From: Viola odorata
Taxonomy: Eukaryota; Streptophyta; Magnoliopsida; Malpighiales; Violaceae
Assembly (NCBI GenBank): GCA_963691705.1
Contig: OY829539.1
Span: forward strand, 21,374,407 to 21,438,406
Length of the DNA: 64,000 bases
Reading direction: 5' to 3'
The translations under genes were made by a program, and so were the position numbers. Numbering within the stretch: the first letter of the stretch is position 1; each line of letters starts with the position of its first letter. Under the pieces are notes generated by a model. The model was not told the DNA's origin, searched no databases, and worked only from the letters and a program-made list of their open reading frames with translations. This document shows, one piece after another, positions 35,085-45,751 of the stretch.

Positions 35085-37441
35085 ATGGCACCCAAACGCC
35101 CTCTTGTTACTGATGAGATCATTGATAGAACTCCCACTAAGTTAGATAGTGAAGACAAGTTGTATGCTGAGATGGAGGCTTTAGAAATTGAGCTGACTGA
35201 TGAGTATTCTGCCATTGTTGCTTCTCCCGATGTTAGGTTGAACAGTAGTTTTGATAATAATACTAGGGTCTTGTATTCTAGGATGTTTGCCTTTGGTTTT
35301 AGGCTTCCCCTGGATTCTATGATCAAGCAGATGTTCACTCAACATCTGTTGAGCCCAGCCCAGATTACTCCAAATTCCTGGGCTGGAATTTATGTTTTTT
35401 TGAAGGTCTGTGAATTGAATGGGATTAAATCACCTTCACTGGCCCTGTTTAAGTATTTCTTTAATCTGACAAATCGTGGGAGCTTGATGATGATCCGCCC
35501 CCGACGGGATTCTCATTTCAATGATATTTTCCAAAGATACGACTCTTCTGTCAAAGACTGGAAGGAGCGTTTCTTTTTGGTTACAACATCTTCTCCGGCC
35601 GAATGGCCTCCTGGGTTTAATCGGGAAATGAATGAGAAACACTGGCTCAAGCCAGATAACCTTGGTGAGCCTCTTCAATCCCAAGTTGACCTGTTGCTGT
35701 CGGTTAACACGCCGTTCCACACAAAGTACCTGGCAATCGGTATGCCGTTGTCCGACTGTGTTCTTGGTGAGTTTTTCTTACTCTGGCAAATTTCCGTTTT
35801 GTCTTTGTTGCCTTCTTAAACAAGTTCCGTTTTGCAGGGAAAATTAAGAAAGATAAAAGGGTTGCCCCTGCTTCCGTTTCTTCAATTAGGCTGATCTCTG
35901 CAAAGGGCAAAGCGCATGTTGAAGATAGAATGCGGGCTGATGATGAATCGGCTGAAGACCGATCTGAGGACGAAGGTCCCTTAGTTGATGAGCCGATTGA
36001 TGAAGAACCGGTTGCCGATGAGACTGTTGTTGAGGGAAGTGAGCAGTGGGCAAGGAAAGACACAACGGTGAACTTTTCCTTTGAAGAAGAAGAAGAAGAA
36101 GATTCCCCTCTTATCATCAAATGGCGACGGGTCAGCAAGACGGTTGAGACCTCCGATCTGGCAGATCCTGATCCCCAAGTCCTGAAAGCTGCCAAAAGAA
36201 TTCTCAGAAAGAGAAGGAAAGCTGAAGCAAAACGGGCTGCCGATGAAGCACAACGGGCATCCGCCGTTTCCGAACCAGAGAACATCGAAACGGCTGAAAC
36301 CGTTTCAAGGCCTGCTCCAAACATTCCTTTTTCTGCTTGCACTGATGGGTCAGGGGCTTCGGTTCCCCCTTTGGAGACGCCGTTACAGCATCACTCTCCC
36401 GTTTTCCCGGGCACCTCGGTCGCTTCCGAGAGCATTCCTGATCCAGTTCAGCCAGGTCCTTCATCGCCGATGCCGATTAACCTGCACTGGGTTGCCGGTC
36501 CACCTTTGCCTGAGCCGTTTACTTCTGATGATCATGCAGTCGCTCCTCCTTCCGTTCATAGAGGTTATCTCTCAAGTCATGGTCCTGACGGGGAGATTAC
36601 TCACACGGTTAGCTTAAACAATTTTGGAGAAAGCTGCCGCCGATCTCTCGGATTGAAGAGTCTTGGCAGCAAAGATTATAGGACCGGTCAACTGATTGGT
36701 GAGATGTTTGCCAACGATGCCAACAGGAAACATTATCACCATTTGGAGTTGAGTTGTCATTTCTCCCATATGCAAAGTATTTTCTACAGCGGCTTGTGCG
36801 CTACCCGTTATGCAGCTGAGGCCGTTGAGTTAAAGCTTGAAAAGGGCAGAGAGGCACTTCGGCAATCAACCGCTGAAGTCGCTTTCCTTCAGAAAGAGAA
36901 TGAGACTTTGAAGGCCTCTCATGAGACGGACAAAAAAGCCGTTATGGATGCTCGAAGCAAACTGGCTGACAGCCTAAAAGAAAGAGATGGTCTTTCTGCC
37001 ATGGTCAGGGATGAGCAGAGGAGAAACGGTGAGCTGCTAGAGGAGAAGACTGCTCTATCCGATTCCGTCGCCTTGCTCTCGGGAGAGAAAGCTTCTCTTG
37101 CCGATTCCGTTGCCAAGCTAACTGAGGAACTTAGCGCAGCCCGATCCGATTTGCAAGCTGCCAGAAATGACATTGCCGTTAAGGAAACAGAGCTGCTGAA
37201 AGTTCCTGAGAAGATCGGTTGGTGGAGAGAAAGGATGAAGAACATCATGTTGGAGAGCTATGTCTCCTATTATGGCGAGAAGAATTTCCACCCTGACAAT
37301 CTCTCGCGATATGTTGCTGCTGGAGAAAGGATTGCCGAAGCTAAGGAGTATGAACCTTTCTCCGATTCAGATGTAGACGAAGATGATGATGATGTTCCTA
37401 TTAGCCCTAACGCCGCTTCTGGATCTGGGCCGTTAGTATGA
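35085..37441 (+). CDS. Antisense ORF of the LTR element, putative gypsy-type transposon protein
   Basis: Two exons (35085-35766 and 35838-37441) joined by a GT-AG intron (CTTG|GTGAGT, TTTGCAG|GG) give one frame of 761 codons plus stop. Exon 1 encodes a globular domain containing ITPNSWAGIYVFLKVCEL, LALFKYFFNL and KDWKERFFLV. These resemble the plant domain called 'putative gypsy-type transposon' (Transposase_28). Exon 2 encodes an acidic, Ser/Pro-rich linker, a long coiled coil (about residues 490-690, with LADSV repeats), and an acidic end (SDSDVDEDDDD). The name is historic and does not show transposase activity; the function is unknown. The open frame and clean intron suggest selection until recently. 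It lies opposite to gag. Confidence 0.75.
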
Positions 37442-38512
37442 ACATTTAGCAATGTTTTGATTAATGCCGATTTGGCTCATTTTGTAATGAACAATTATCA
37501 TTCGGAATATATATAATTTTGCAATTTTTAATAATTGCTAATGTTTAATGATTTCTGTTATATATATATCATACTCTAGAAAAAATAAACAAAGATAGAA
37601 CAATTGAAATTGAACTTATCTCTTTTCTGTTTGGTAGAATCGGCTGCTTGCCGTTCTGTTATGGCCGTTTTGAGGTTTGCAACCGTTTTGACTTGGCCTC
37701 TTTGTCGATTTGGCACTGGGCCGTTTTGACAATATTGCCGATTGATAAGGCAGAAGATGTCTTTGAAAATTTGCCGCTTGAAACGGACCTTGTAGCTTTG
37801 CCGTTTTGGAGCGGACTTTGTAATTTTGTTGTCTGTCTGATCAGCAGGACCAAAATGGTTTTTAAGAAAATATGATGACAATATATGCCCCAATAACGAT
37901 ATATGCATCAATAGCGATATATGCATCAATAGCGATATATGCCTCAATAGCGATATATGCCTCAATAACGATATATGCCTTGGTGGCAATATATGTATCG
38001 TTGGCAATATATGCATCGTTGGCCATATATGTATCGTTTGCAATATATATATCGTTTGCAATATACGTATTGTCAATTCTTGGATTTTGGTAACGTGGTT
38101 CGAATTAGAATAATCTACATCCACGATTCTTGGATTTTGGTAACGTGGTTCAGCTTATCCTACATCCACGGCTGGATTTTGGTAACATGGTTCAGCTTAA
38201 CCTACATCCACGACTGGTTTAATTTTTGTTTTCTCGAGATCTGCAATCATATGAGAAACAATGCTGGCAAATATATATTTTTCATTGCTTGGAAATATTT
38301 GATAATTCATGTCATACATAATATTCCAGAAATTTTAACAAGATAAAACAAATTGGACTTATCTTTGTTTTGACGATTCGGCTTGATGCCGTTTTGACTG
38401 AACCGTTTGAGGTCATTCGGCACTAGGCCATTTTGAGAATATTGCCGTTTCCTCCTCTGATCTGGACAACGACATTGAAGGGAAAATCGGCTAACCAATC
38501 TGCATATCGGCT
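37442..38512 (-). other. Pol-less middle of the element with tandem repeats
   Basis: About 1.1 kb between gag and the antisense ORF. No protease or RT motif is seen. At 37872-38070 an 18-19 bp unit (ATATATGCATCAATAGCG and variants) is repeated about eleven times. At 38073-38212 a unit 'gattttggtaac(g/a)tggttcagctt..cctacatccacg' occurs three times. CGGC/GCCG motifs continue at 37640-37810 and 38370-38410. Confidence 0.65.
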
Positions 38513-39616
38513 TCATGCCGTTTGCTTCTTTTCTTCACTCTGGAGATCGGGTTCCTCCCGTTTCCTCCTTTGGTAGTCTGCTTCTTCCATTCTGGAATAT
38601 TTTTCCACCTCAATCCGCAAAAGATCTAAGGTTTTAGGAGTGTTTGCAATCAGAGCATTCTCCAACTCTCTGTATTTACAATTTCTTTTCAGCGCCTCTG
38701 CTGCAAGATTGGGTGCTACATCAGGAAGAGTTGCTAGCTCTGTGCTAAATCTAGCCACGTATGCAGCCAACGATTCTCCCGACTGTCGCATCATGTCAAA
38801 CAGAACGGCTGAAGATTTCTCCGTCGGTATACATGAGCTGAATCGGCTTCTGAATGCTTTTTCTAGTTGCTCGAAACAGTCAATGGATCCGGCCGGTAAT
38901 TTTTCAAACCAAGTGTTGGCTATCCCTTTAAGGGTCATCACAAATATTTGGCATAAAGCCTCATCATTTCTAGTAAAAAACTTAACATGTTTCTTTACTG
39001 AACTCACATGAACCGTAGGATCTGTTGTCCCATGGTAGTGATCGGATGGTAGCTTAACATGCCTGCTTACTTGATGTTTCCGAATCCGAAAGGTCAACGG
39101 ATTCTTTGGATCATCATCTTGCTCTTCCTGATCTGGTCGAGGAACAGATTTTCTGGACAGGTCTCGTCCACTTTTTGAGCGGTCTGTTTCGGGGTGATGC
39201 TGGGTCACCGATCTCTCTAGTCTCCTCTTTCTGGTCTAATGAGCTGACCCAGCTTGTGGATCCGCCAGCGGTGGAGGCGCAGAAGAGGGGATTACTGGTG
39301 GGTGACGGTGGATTTGTTGAGGAGTAAGTCGCTGACTGTTGGGCAGAGGAACTTTTTCCATGAGCGTCGCCATCATCATGTCCATCCTATGATGCAAGGC
39401 TGCAAACTCGTGCATGATTGCAGGTGGAATGCCGGCAGCAGGTAGATCTGGGTGAGGAACGCCTGGAGGTATAACTGAAATTTCCGGAAAATTGTGTCGA
39501 CGAGCAGTAGCACTTATTTCCGCTGGAAAAGGTGAAGTTTGGGCTGGTGGTGTTTCACGTTGACCAGCAGCACCACCAGTAGGTTGGTTTGATTGAAAAT
39601 TTTGATTGGATGCCAT
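38513..39616 (-). pseudogene. Gag of the LTR element, one internal stop
   Basis: A minus-strand frame from ATG at 39616 to TGA at 38513, 367 codons plus stop, interrupted by a single TAG at 39236-39238. The first third is Pro/Gln-rich. The second part is the Retrotrans_gag capsid domain, with LKGIANTWFEKLPAGSI, FEQLEKAFRSRF, and a tail of YSRMEEADYQRRKREEP type. No zinc knuckle follows. The stop could be a single C-to-T change of CAG. Gag lies right after the 5' LTR and PBS in the expected order, which fixes the element's orientation as minus. Confidence 0.8.
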
Positions 39617-39695
39617 TTTTCTGGAAATAAAACCCCAAGAGAGTAGAGGAAGAAGAGCTTTGAATTTCAAGGTGACTCACTTCAAATTCAAAATG

Positions 39696-39713
39696 CTCTC
39701 AATGAAAGCACCA
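39696..39713 (-). other. Primer-binding site of the gag/antisense-ORF element
   Basis: The minus strand reads TGGTGCTTTCATTGAGAG two bases after the LTR end. A variant of the same PBS follows the LTR at 63039-63608. Confidence 0.75.
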
Positions 39714-39715
39714 TT

Positions 39716-40537
39716 TGATAATCCAAAGAAGGATAGGAGGGCTTTTCCGTCAAATGGCATGCCGGGGAGTGTGGTTGGAGCTCCTTGAGCGACCTGCAAA
39801 ACCACCGGAGGCTTGCTCCGGCGGAGAATCTCCGATGCCAAAGTCAGTGTTTGGATTAAGATGCAGAGAAAATGTATATCGGAACAGTGTCTGTCTCTTT
39901 TTGGGAGCTCCAGATCTGTCCCTCCTCTCTTTCCCTCTAGTCCTTATGTAGGACTAGAGTGGTTAGAGTGGTTAGATCTGCTGACACCTTTCCTCTTTTT
40001 TCCACAAAGTGGTTTAAAAGTAAGAGTTAATAATTATAAAGTAGAGACCATGCCTTTTTGAGGATAAATATTCTTTATGGGTAATAGTTTTATAATGGTT
40101 GAGTGGGAGCAGGAAATGCTGTCTCCCATGTGTGGCTTTGACCACTGATTTAATAGACATAGTATACAGTATACCTTTATTGTAGGCTTTAAGCCGTTTA
40201 TACCAAATCGGCAAGGTGCCGTTTGTAGCGAATCGGCACACTGCCGTTGTGTGGAATCGGCATGCTGCCGTTTGGAGAACATTGACCTGGTCAATGTTTG
40301 CAGAGGTGTCGATCCGTTCCTCACAGCTTAGCGAGTGGTCGGCTTCGTGCCGTTTTGAGGCGATCGGGCTAGACTTGTCCTTTGGTCACTTATTCCCGTT
40401 GACTCGGTCAATCGGTCACGATGCCGTTTCATATGTTTGACTTGGTCAAACCGGTCATGTGCCGTTTTGACTGGTCAACGGTACTTTGTGAAGGTACAAT
40501 GTCCGTTATGCCCTTGTGATATACTTTTGTATTATCA
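39716..40537 (-). repeat. LTR of the gag-plus-antisense-ORF element (5' LTR)
   Basis: 822 bp direct copy of 33597-34419. The target duplication GAAGG follows at 40538-40542, after which kinase exon 4 resumes. Confidence 0.9.
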
Positions 40538-40542
40538 GAAGG

Positions 40543-40879
40543 ATTTAGTAGATCCTAAGCTAAAAGGGGATGTGAATGATGAGGATTTGAAGGCCATTTT
40601 GGAGATTGCAGTTCTTTCTATTGCAAGATCAAGCAATGGTCGTCATGCGATTAGAGAGGTCTTTGATGTGATGCAGAAGGCTTTTAAGAACACAGTTCTT
40701 CAATCGGTTGGTTTATATGTTATACTAATTGGAACTTTCTTCTTCCTTTTTCTACTAACTATGCTAAGGTTGATGATGGCATTTTTGTTCTGGTTTTTTC
40801 TTGAATGCAGAGATCATATAATGAATTGAGCTGGGTCGGGTCGCCCACTTCGATGCCCATGGAAGGGATGCATGTCTAA
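40543..40879 (+). pseudogene. Kinase-like gene copy A, 3' part
   Basis: The rest of exon 4 (40543-40706, DLVDPKLKGD...) and exon 5 (40811-40879) are separated by a GT-AG intron. The final product ends SPTSMPMEGMHV with TAA at 40877-40879. Reading through the intron would give an artificial hydrophobic tail; the spliced form is supported by its conservation in copy B (55180-55248). The two copies show a few substitutions in exon 4 (for example CAT for CCT and AGA for GGA). Confidence 0.75.
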
Positions 40880-41225
40880 TGGTAAGAAGAAGAAAATTAA
40901 ATATCAACACCAAACAAAATTCAAGTGGAAGCAAGTTGATTTTGTAGAACCTTAGAAAGAACGAGTGAATTTGATTTGTAGATGTACATGTCCAGCTTCT
41001 TTCGCGCTTTTTAAATTTACTAGGTAGTTTGGGCAAGTGCGCTGCACGTGCGGCAATTTTTTATATGAAATTAAATTATTTAATTTAGATATTATTTATA
41101 AATTAATTTTGGTCATTTGAAATAGATAATGTCACTATTTAAATATTATTCTAAAATAATATAATCGAACATATAAATCATTAAACATACTAATAATAAT
41201 TATTAATATATAATATAGCTTAATA

Positions 41226-41478
41226 CTCCCTCCGTCCTTTAATAACAGACGTTTTAGGATAGTAAAAAAGCGTAAGACAATGATCTTATTTTATTTCACA
41301 TTTTTTTATTTTTACCTCTAATTTCCACTCAAATTACCACACCATCATTAAATTGGGTTGATTAAAAATTTTTTTTTGTCATTTGCACAAAATATATGCT
41401 TCGGAAAAGATAAAATGACAAGTACTCCAAATAGTAGAAAAACGTAGAAAAGTGTCAGTTATTAAAGGACAGAGGGAG
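41226..41478. mobile_element. Stowaway-type MITE
   Basis: 253 bp with terminal inverted repeats CTCCCTCCGTCCTTTAATAA and its near-complement at the right end, flanked by TA (41224-41225, 41479-41480). Copy B at about 55590 reads gcttaaTAgtattt with a single TA, which is an empty site. TIR sequence and TA target are typical of Tc1/mariner Stowaway MITEs. Confidence 0.92.
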
Positions 41479-41565
41479 TAGTATTTAAATATTGTTCTAA
41501 AATATTACAACCAACCATATAAATTGTTAAGCATACTAATAATAATTATTAATTATATAGCGGTT

Positions 41566-42545
41566 TTACAATTTTTCTTGCTTGATTTTTTTGATTATGG
41601 GCTCGTACTCATATAATTCATCAAATTTCTTTTTCTTGAGTCTTGTTCCCTTACTTGTCTCTTTTTTGCCTTCAGCTTCTTCGTCAATAAGTATCGGTGT
41701 GGGCAAAATAATTACTTCCTCATCTTGTTTTTTGTCTCTTTTCTTTTTCAGCTTGGCTAATTTTTTAGCTTGTTGTTGATCATCTTCTTCCTTGATTTTC
41801 TTGATTTGCCTTCCTTTTTTTATCATCTTATTATTCTTGCTTTCATCCTTGTCGTATTGTTCACATTTTTTTCCAGTTGCATTATTCATTTGAACTTTAT
41901 TTTGTTGGCTCATTTTCCAAACTACCGCTAATGACTCCTCGTCTTCATCAATTTCTTCTTCAGTTGGTGTTCTCTTTTTAGTTGCATGAACTTCTTCAGC
42001 GATAAATATATTCCTCTATCGTTCGCTCTCATTTTTTTCGCTGACCTTGACTAAGAAATCAAATTCCTTGTCTTTGCAGGATATCATTTTTCTATACTGT
42101 GGGGACTTCTCTTTTTTCTGTTACATTGAGAATAATATTAATATTTTTTTCTGCAATAAAATAACTTTAGTATCACTATTCTAAGAGAATTACCTTGTCG
42201 TCAACTGATTCTTTGTATTTCTTGATGTCACAACCAATTAGTGTTTCTGTCTCGTCAAAAAGAACAATCGTTGCTTCATTCTCACCATCATTAACTTGTA
42301 ACCTCAGCATGTACCTGAAATTGTAAGTTGAGTCTTAGTCATCTTATTTTATGTTTAAAATAATTAAAATTTTAATTTGTTTGGAATTACCTTGGAATTG
42401 TCTCAACACAATCGTTACACCTGTCGCATGTTGCTTGACCCTCACCCATGTCAAATACTTTTTTCCAGCACTTTTTACATGATTCATACCAAGGTTGTCT
42501 TTTATTGATGACTTCGGTAATAGTTGTTGTTAGGACGTAGAAAGA
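41566..42545 (-). pseudogene. RPA-like gene of the Helitron, copy A
   Basis: Minus-strand exons 42545-42391, 42314-42194 and 42117-41566, joined by GT-AG introns, encode a replication protein A large-subunit C-terminal zinc region. It includes PWYESCKKCWKKV and CDRCN (a four-Cys zinc site), then LRLQVNDGENEATIVLFDE. A Lys-rich tail follows (KKLAKLKKKRDKKQDEE). An in-frame TAG occurs at 42018-42016. Plant Helitrons are known to carry RPA-like genes alongside RepHel. The N-terminal OB folds are not visible here, so it is partial. Copy B lacks most of the last exon. Confidence 0.65.
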
Positions 42546-42649
42546 CTGCAAAGTAATAATAAGAGTTAATGTCAGTTTTTTTCAGTTATGCTCATAACTA
42601 ATTATTTTGCTTTATGGTTGCTACCTGTTATTTTGATGATGCAATTTTG

Positions 42650-42895
42650 TTAGCAATTTATTCTACAATTGCTTTACTCGCATTTCCCAAAATGCTGGAC
42701 CAATGATATCGAATCAAGATATCGTCGTTGCATATCTCGTGGCCCTCCAACAAAAGATGCAGGAAGGATTAACCTTTTTCCCACTTCACTTCCTATAGTT
42801 TCTCCTGACATGACACTATCAGCAATACCTTGGTACAATTCAGATCAAATTTTTGCTTACTGATGATGGAAGAAATCAAGTCTGGTAGTCTCCAA
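42650..42895 (-). pseudogene. Helitron helicase-like N-terminal fragment, copy A
   Basis: On the minus strand the frame reads IGSEVGKRLILP, SFVGGPRDMQRRYLDSISLVQHFGK, the signature of the Helitron helicase-like N-terminal domain (LPxSFxGGPR...YxDA). It is only about 80 residues and is broken by a stop soon after GK. The Rep HUH motif and helicase motifs are absent. The same fragment is at 56240-56497. Confidence 0.7.
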
Positions 42896-42971
42896 TTTAA
42901 TGTACATGTCTACAACATATTGTTGGAATAGTCTACCAGATAGTAAAAGTATCGATTGTATGAAAGCTCTA

Positions 42972-43107
42972 TGATGTGTTGTCGAGGCACATACAAATAT
43001 AATAATAAAAACCTGCTATCAAATGCACAATAAATTGTATATAATGGCAGCAGGGTCGAACATAGGGACTAAGGGTAGACGCTGACTTTCGTGTGTGACT
43101 AGGGCAA
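42972..43107 (-). repeat. Left end of an Athila-type LTR, truncated (copy A)
   Basis: TGATGTGTTGTCGAGG onward matches the left 136 bp of the solo LTR at 56562, and is preceded by the same target sequence CTCTA (42967-42971). The insertion therefore predates the duplication. It is cut at 43107 by the next element. Confidence 0.75.
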
Positions 43108-44703
43108 TGATAGCACGTTTCATGGTCTCGATTTTACCCTCTTTTCTAGCCCTTTCGGGGGCTTGAACTTGCTATTTGACCCTTATTCCAATTGTATTTG
43201 CAGATTAGCGTCAAAAGAGGGAAAATATCGAAAAGAAGCAATTTTGGAGCATTTCTGAGGATTTCCAGTTTCAAGGCCTAGAAGACCAGAACGTTGTCAA
43301 GACCTCGACGCGAACTAGACTAGTGCGCTGTCTCAAGGCCTCGGCAGTTCTGCATCTCCCTTAGAACGAAACCAAAGGAAAACATCTTCAAAGATCCGCA
43401 TGGGATCCCATGCGCTTCCAAAAGGCATCCCATGCGCTTCCAAAAGGCATCAGGCGTGTCAGGAATCCCAGAATATTCCTTTTGCAAGGACATGTGCTGT
43501 CACGTCCTCATTGTTCCTTTCTCTTCCCTTAGCTGTTTTGTCTCCTAGCTAGTATTAGGATATATAAGCATAGTGTTAGGGTTTTTGTAAGGGACGGTTG
43601 TCCTGGGATATTTTCAGACATCAATTTCAGCTCTTATTTTCTGGGGATCTTCTCCTCTTGTCATCAAGAACAACTTTTGCAAAGGAGCGCGCTTTCCTCC
43701 ATTGATTAATTAATCCATCCTTTGGTTTCTTCTAACCCTCTCTTCTTTTACTCTATTGTGCATGAATATTAATATCTACTGTTTATATTATAGTATGAGT
43801 AGCTAAATACCCCCTCTTAGTGGAGAGTGTTTCAAGGGTTGTAGGGTTCGGCTAAGAGGTCTAATGCATGCTTAATATATTCTCTTGTGGCACATGATTG
43901 TTTACCGTTTTAATTCCATGCTTGTTTAGAAATGTTAAGAGTCTGATCACCTGTTGATATTTCTGCATGAGTAGTGTCATTTCTAGGGTTATACCTGGCG
44001 CGAAGCCCTAGAATAGTAGTAGACACCTAGCGGAGGTAGCGCGAGAGACCTCTGTCTAGGGGTAAATAGTTATCTAGGGTATGGGATACGGGTCTGACAA
44101 GCCGAGCTATCGCGCCCTAGATTTGTCTTACCTCCCCTTCATGGGCGTTCTGAGTTTGGCCTCCCCACATTCGTGCCTGGGAGGATGGCGGAACGTCAAG
44201 GTCACCTCATATGTGGAAACGGGGGGTGACTTTTATCTAAGAAGGTAAGTAGGGGATGCGGCGTGGAAACGCGGTCCCTATAGCAGGTTTGTACCTGAGT
44301 CTAGAATATCTCTGTGCTGATGACTAGCCAACCTAGAAAACAACCCAAAGGAACACCTTTCGCTAAGATCTCTTCCTATCTGGTGAATATCTCCTTTATT
44401 ACTTTTCTGGCCCTCGATCTGTTTATATTTCTCGCCCTGGATTACATCTTATTTTCGTGCCCTAGATAATTACTTTACAATTTTGTCTTGTTAGCTCCCA
44501 TACTCTACGTTGATTAATTCATTAATCAACACAAAACCCCCCTTAGTGTTATTTGGGTTTGATCTGTTGCATATTACCTTGTCATACATCTCTATTAACG
44601 TTTTATTCCTTCAATCTCTATGGTTCGACCCTGTATTGCCCTGTACACATTAATTTGTGCATCTAGGCACCAGGAAAATATTAGTATATTTGAGTGACGA
44701 TCA
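43108..44703 (+). repeat. 5' LTR of the Athila element
   Basis: 1596 bp, TGATAGCACG...GAGTGACGATCA. The candidate target sequence GGCAA precedes it. A partial inverted copy of its last 330 bp is at 62705-63038. Confidence 0.85.
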
Positions 44704-44708
44704 AATTT

Positions 44709-44726
44709 TGGCGCCGTTGCTGGGGA
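44709..44726 (+). other. Primer-binding site of the Athila element
   Basis: TGGCGCCGTTGCTGGGGA starts five bases after the LTR. This is the classical Athila PBS, which pairs with tRNA-Asp in this lineage. Confidence 0.85.
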
Positions 44727-44762
44727 TTGAACGGTACTAATTCTGTTTTTGTTTTTTTTTGT

Positions 44763-45751
44763 ATGACCAGGAGATCTGCCCCCGATCTACTCCCTCTAGA
44801 CCTCGAGTTGACCAGAACAGAAAGAGGACTTCGTAGGCAAGCCCGAGGAACATCTGCTCATCCTAGAGTGATCCCACATCCTGCCCTCGACGGATCCCCT
44901 TCCAATCTGGCTGACCAGGAACACCAGTTTTTCGTAGACCTAACCTTTCTTCATCGTGACCCCGACAACCCCATACCGGCCCATTTCGATTTTCCAGCAA
45001 TGGAAGACCTTGACAACCATGACAACCGTGAACGTCGTGAGAATCAAACACCACCACCTCCCCTAGATCAACAAACCATTGATAATTTCCATGCAACCCC
45101 CGATATGGCAAGTAGCTGCATTGACTGGCCTAACGTCTCTCATGACTGGACTCTGAAGTCAGCTGTGCTTCATCATCTGCCTACTTTTCGAGGGGTCGCC
45201 ATGGAAAATGCTCTTCATCATCTCCAACAGCTCCACTCTATTTGCGAGGCCATGAAACCCGCCAACGTCAGGATTGAGCAAGCCAAGCTGCGTGCATTCC
45301 AGTGGTCTCTCAAAGATGATGCCCTCGATTGGTATTATGACCTTCCCGCAAGATCCATTCGTTCTTGGGCAGACATGTCAAAAATCTTCACTAAGAAGTA
45401 CTATCCGACTTCTATCTCCAACACCACACGCAAGCAACTCGTCTCCATAGTTCAGAAGAAAGAGGAGACTCTAGACTAGTAATATGAGAGGTTCCAGAAG
45501 ATGCAATCTAGCTGTCCAGCCCACAACCTTACCGAGCATGCCCTTGTTTAGTATTTTTGTGAAGGCCTCAAAGCTCATGATAAGGCGTTGCTCAACGCAG
45601 CTGCCGGCGGATCTCTGACTGCTCTCACCCCAACAGTCGCTCGAGCAACAATAGAGCTCATGGCCAAGAATACCTCTGACGACCTTGCCAACAATCCAGG
45701 CCAGGATGTCCAAGTGGCTGCCCTACAGAATCAGATATCATCTCTCACGGG
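44763..45751 (+). pseudogene. Athila gag, N-terminal and capsid part
   Basis: The start MTRRSAPDLLPLDLELTRTERGLRRQ resembles the other Athila gag at 19712. The capsid-like part includes IEQAKLRAFQWSLKDDALDWYYDLP, ADMSKIFTKKYYP and FCEGLKAHDK. Stops occur at 45477 (TAG), 45480 (TAA) and 45549 (TAG). A frame change near 45740-45752 shifts to the pol frame, where the zinc-knuckle-like CQICNFVDHPTDAC follows. Confidence 0.85.

Larger units (their letters stand above)
33597..40537 (-). mobile_element. LTR element with gag and an antisense ORF, no pol
   Basis: A 6.94 kb element inserted in kinase exon 4 with target duplication GAAGG (33592-33596, 40538-40542). The LTRs (33597-34419, 39716-40537) have TGATAAT...ATTATCA ends and differ at about six substitutions and one indel. 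The PBS (39696-39713) and gag show that the element reads on the minus strand. The interior has gag next to the 5' LTR and a long spliced ORF on the opposite strand (35085-37441). It has no protease, RT, RNase H or integrase. Antisense ORFs are known in Tat-lineage elements such as Grande and Retand, so this fits a non-autonomous Tat derivative. Confidence 0.88.
41020..43107 (-). mobile_element. Helitron copy A, truncated
   Basis: The reverse-oriented Helitron 3' end (CTAG, then host T) lies at 41020, with a hairpin-like GTGCGCTGCAC close by. The sequence is collinear with copy B (55389 onward) up to 43107, where the Athila LTR begins. It contains a MITE, an RPA-like pseudogene, a helicase-like fragment and the start of an old LTR (42972-43107) also found in copy B. 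Confidence 0.75.

Noticed and set aside
35704..36342. 212-codon minus-strand frame opposite the antisense ORF
   Set aside because: A Ser-rich mirror of the acidic coding region on the plus strand; a shadow frame.
40437..40829. 130-codon frame ending in a hydrophobic tail, like a membrane kinase tail
   Set aside because: It reads through the LTR boundary and then through the last intron. Splicing to 40811 gives the end conserved in copy B.
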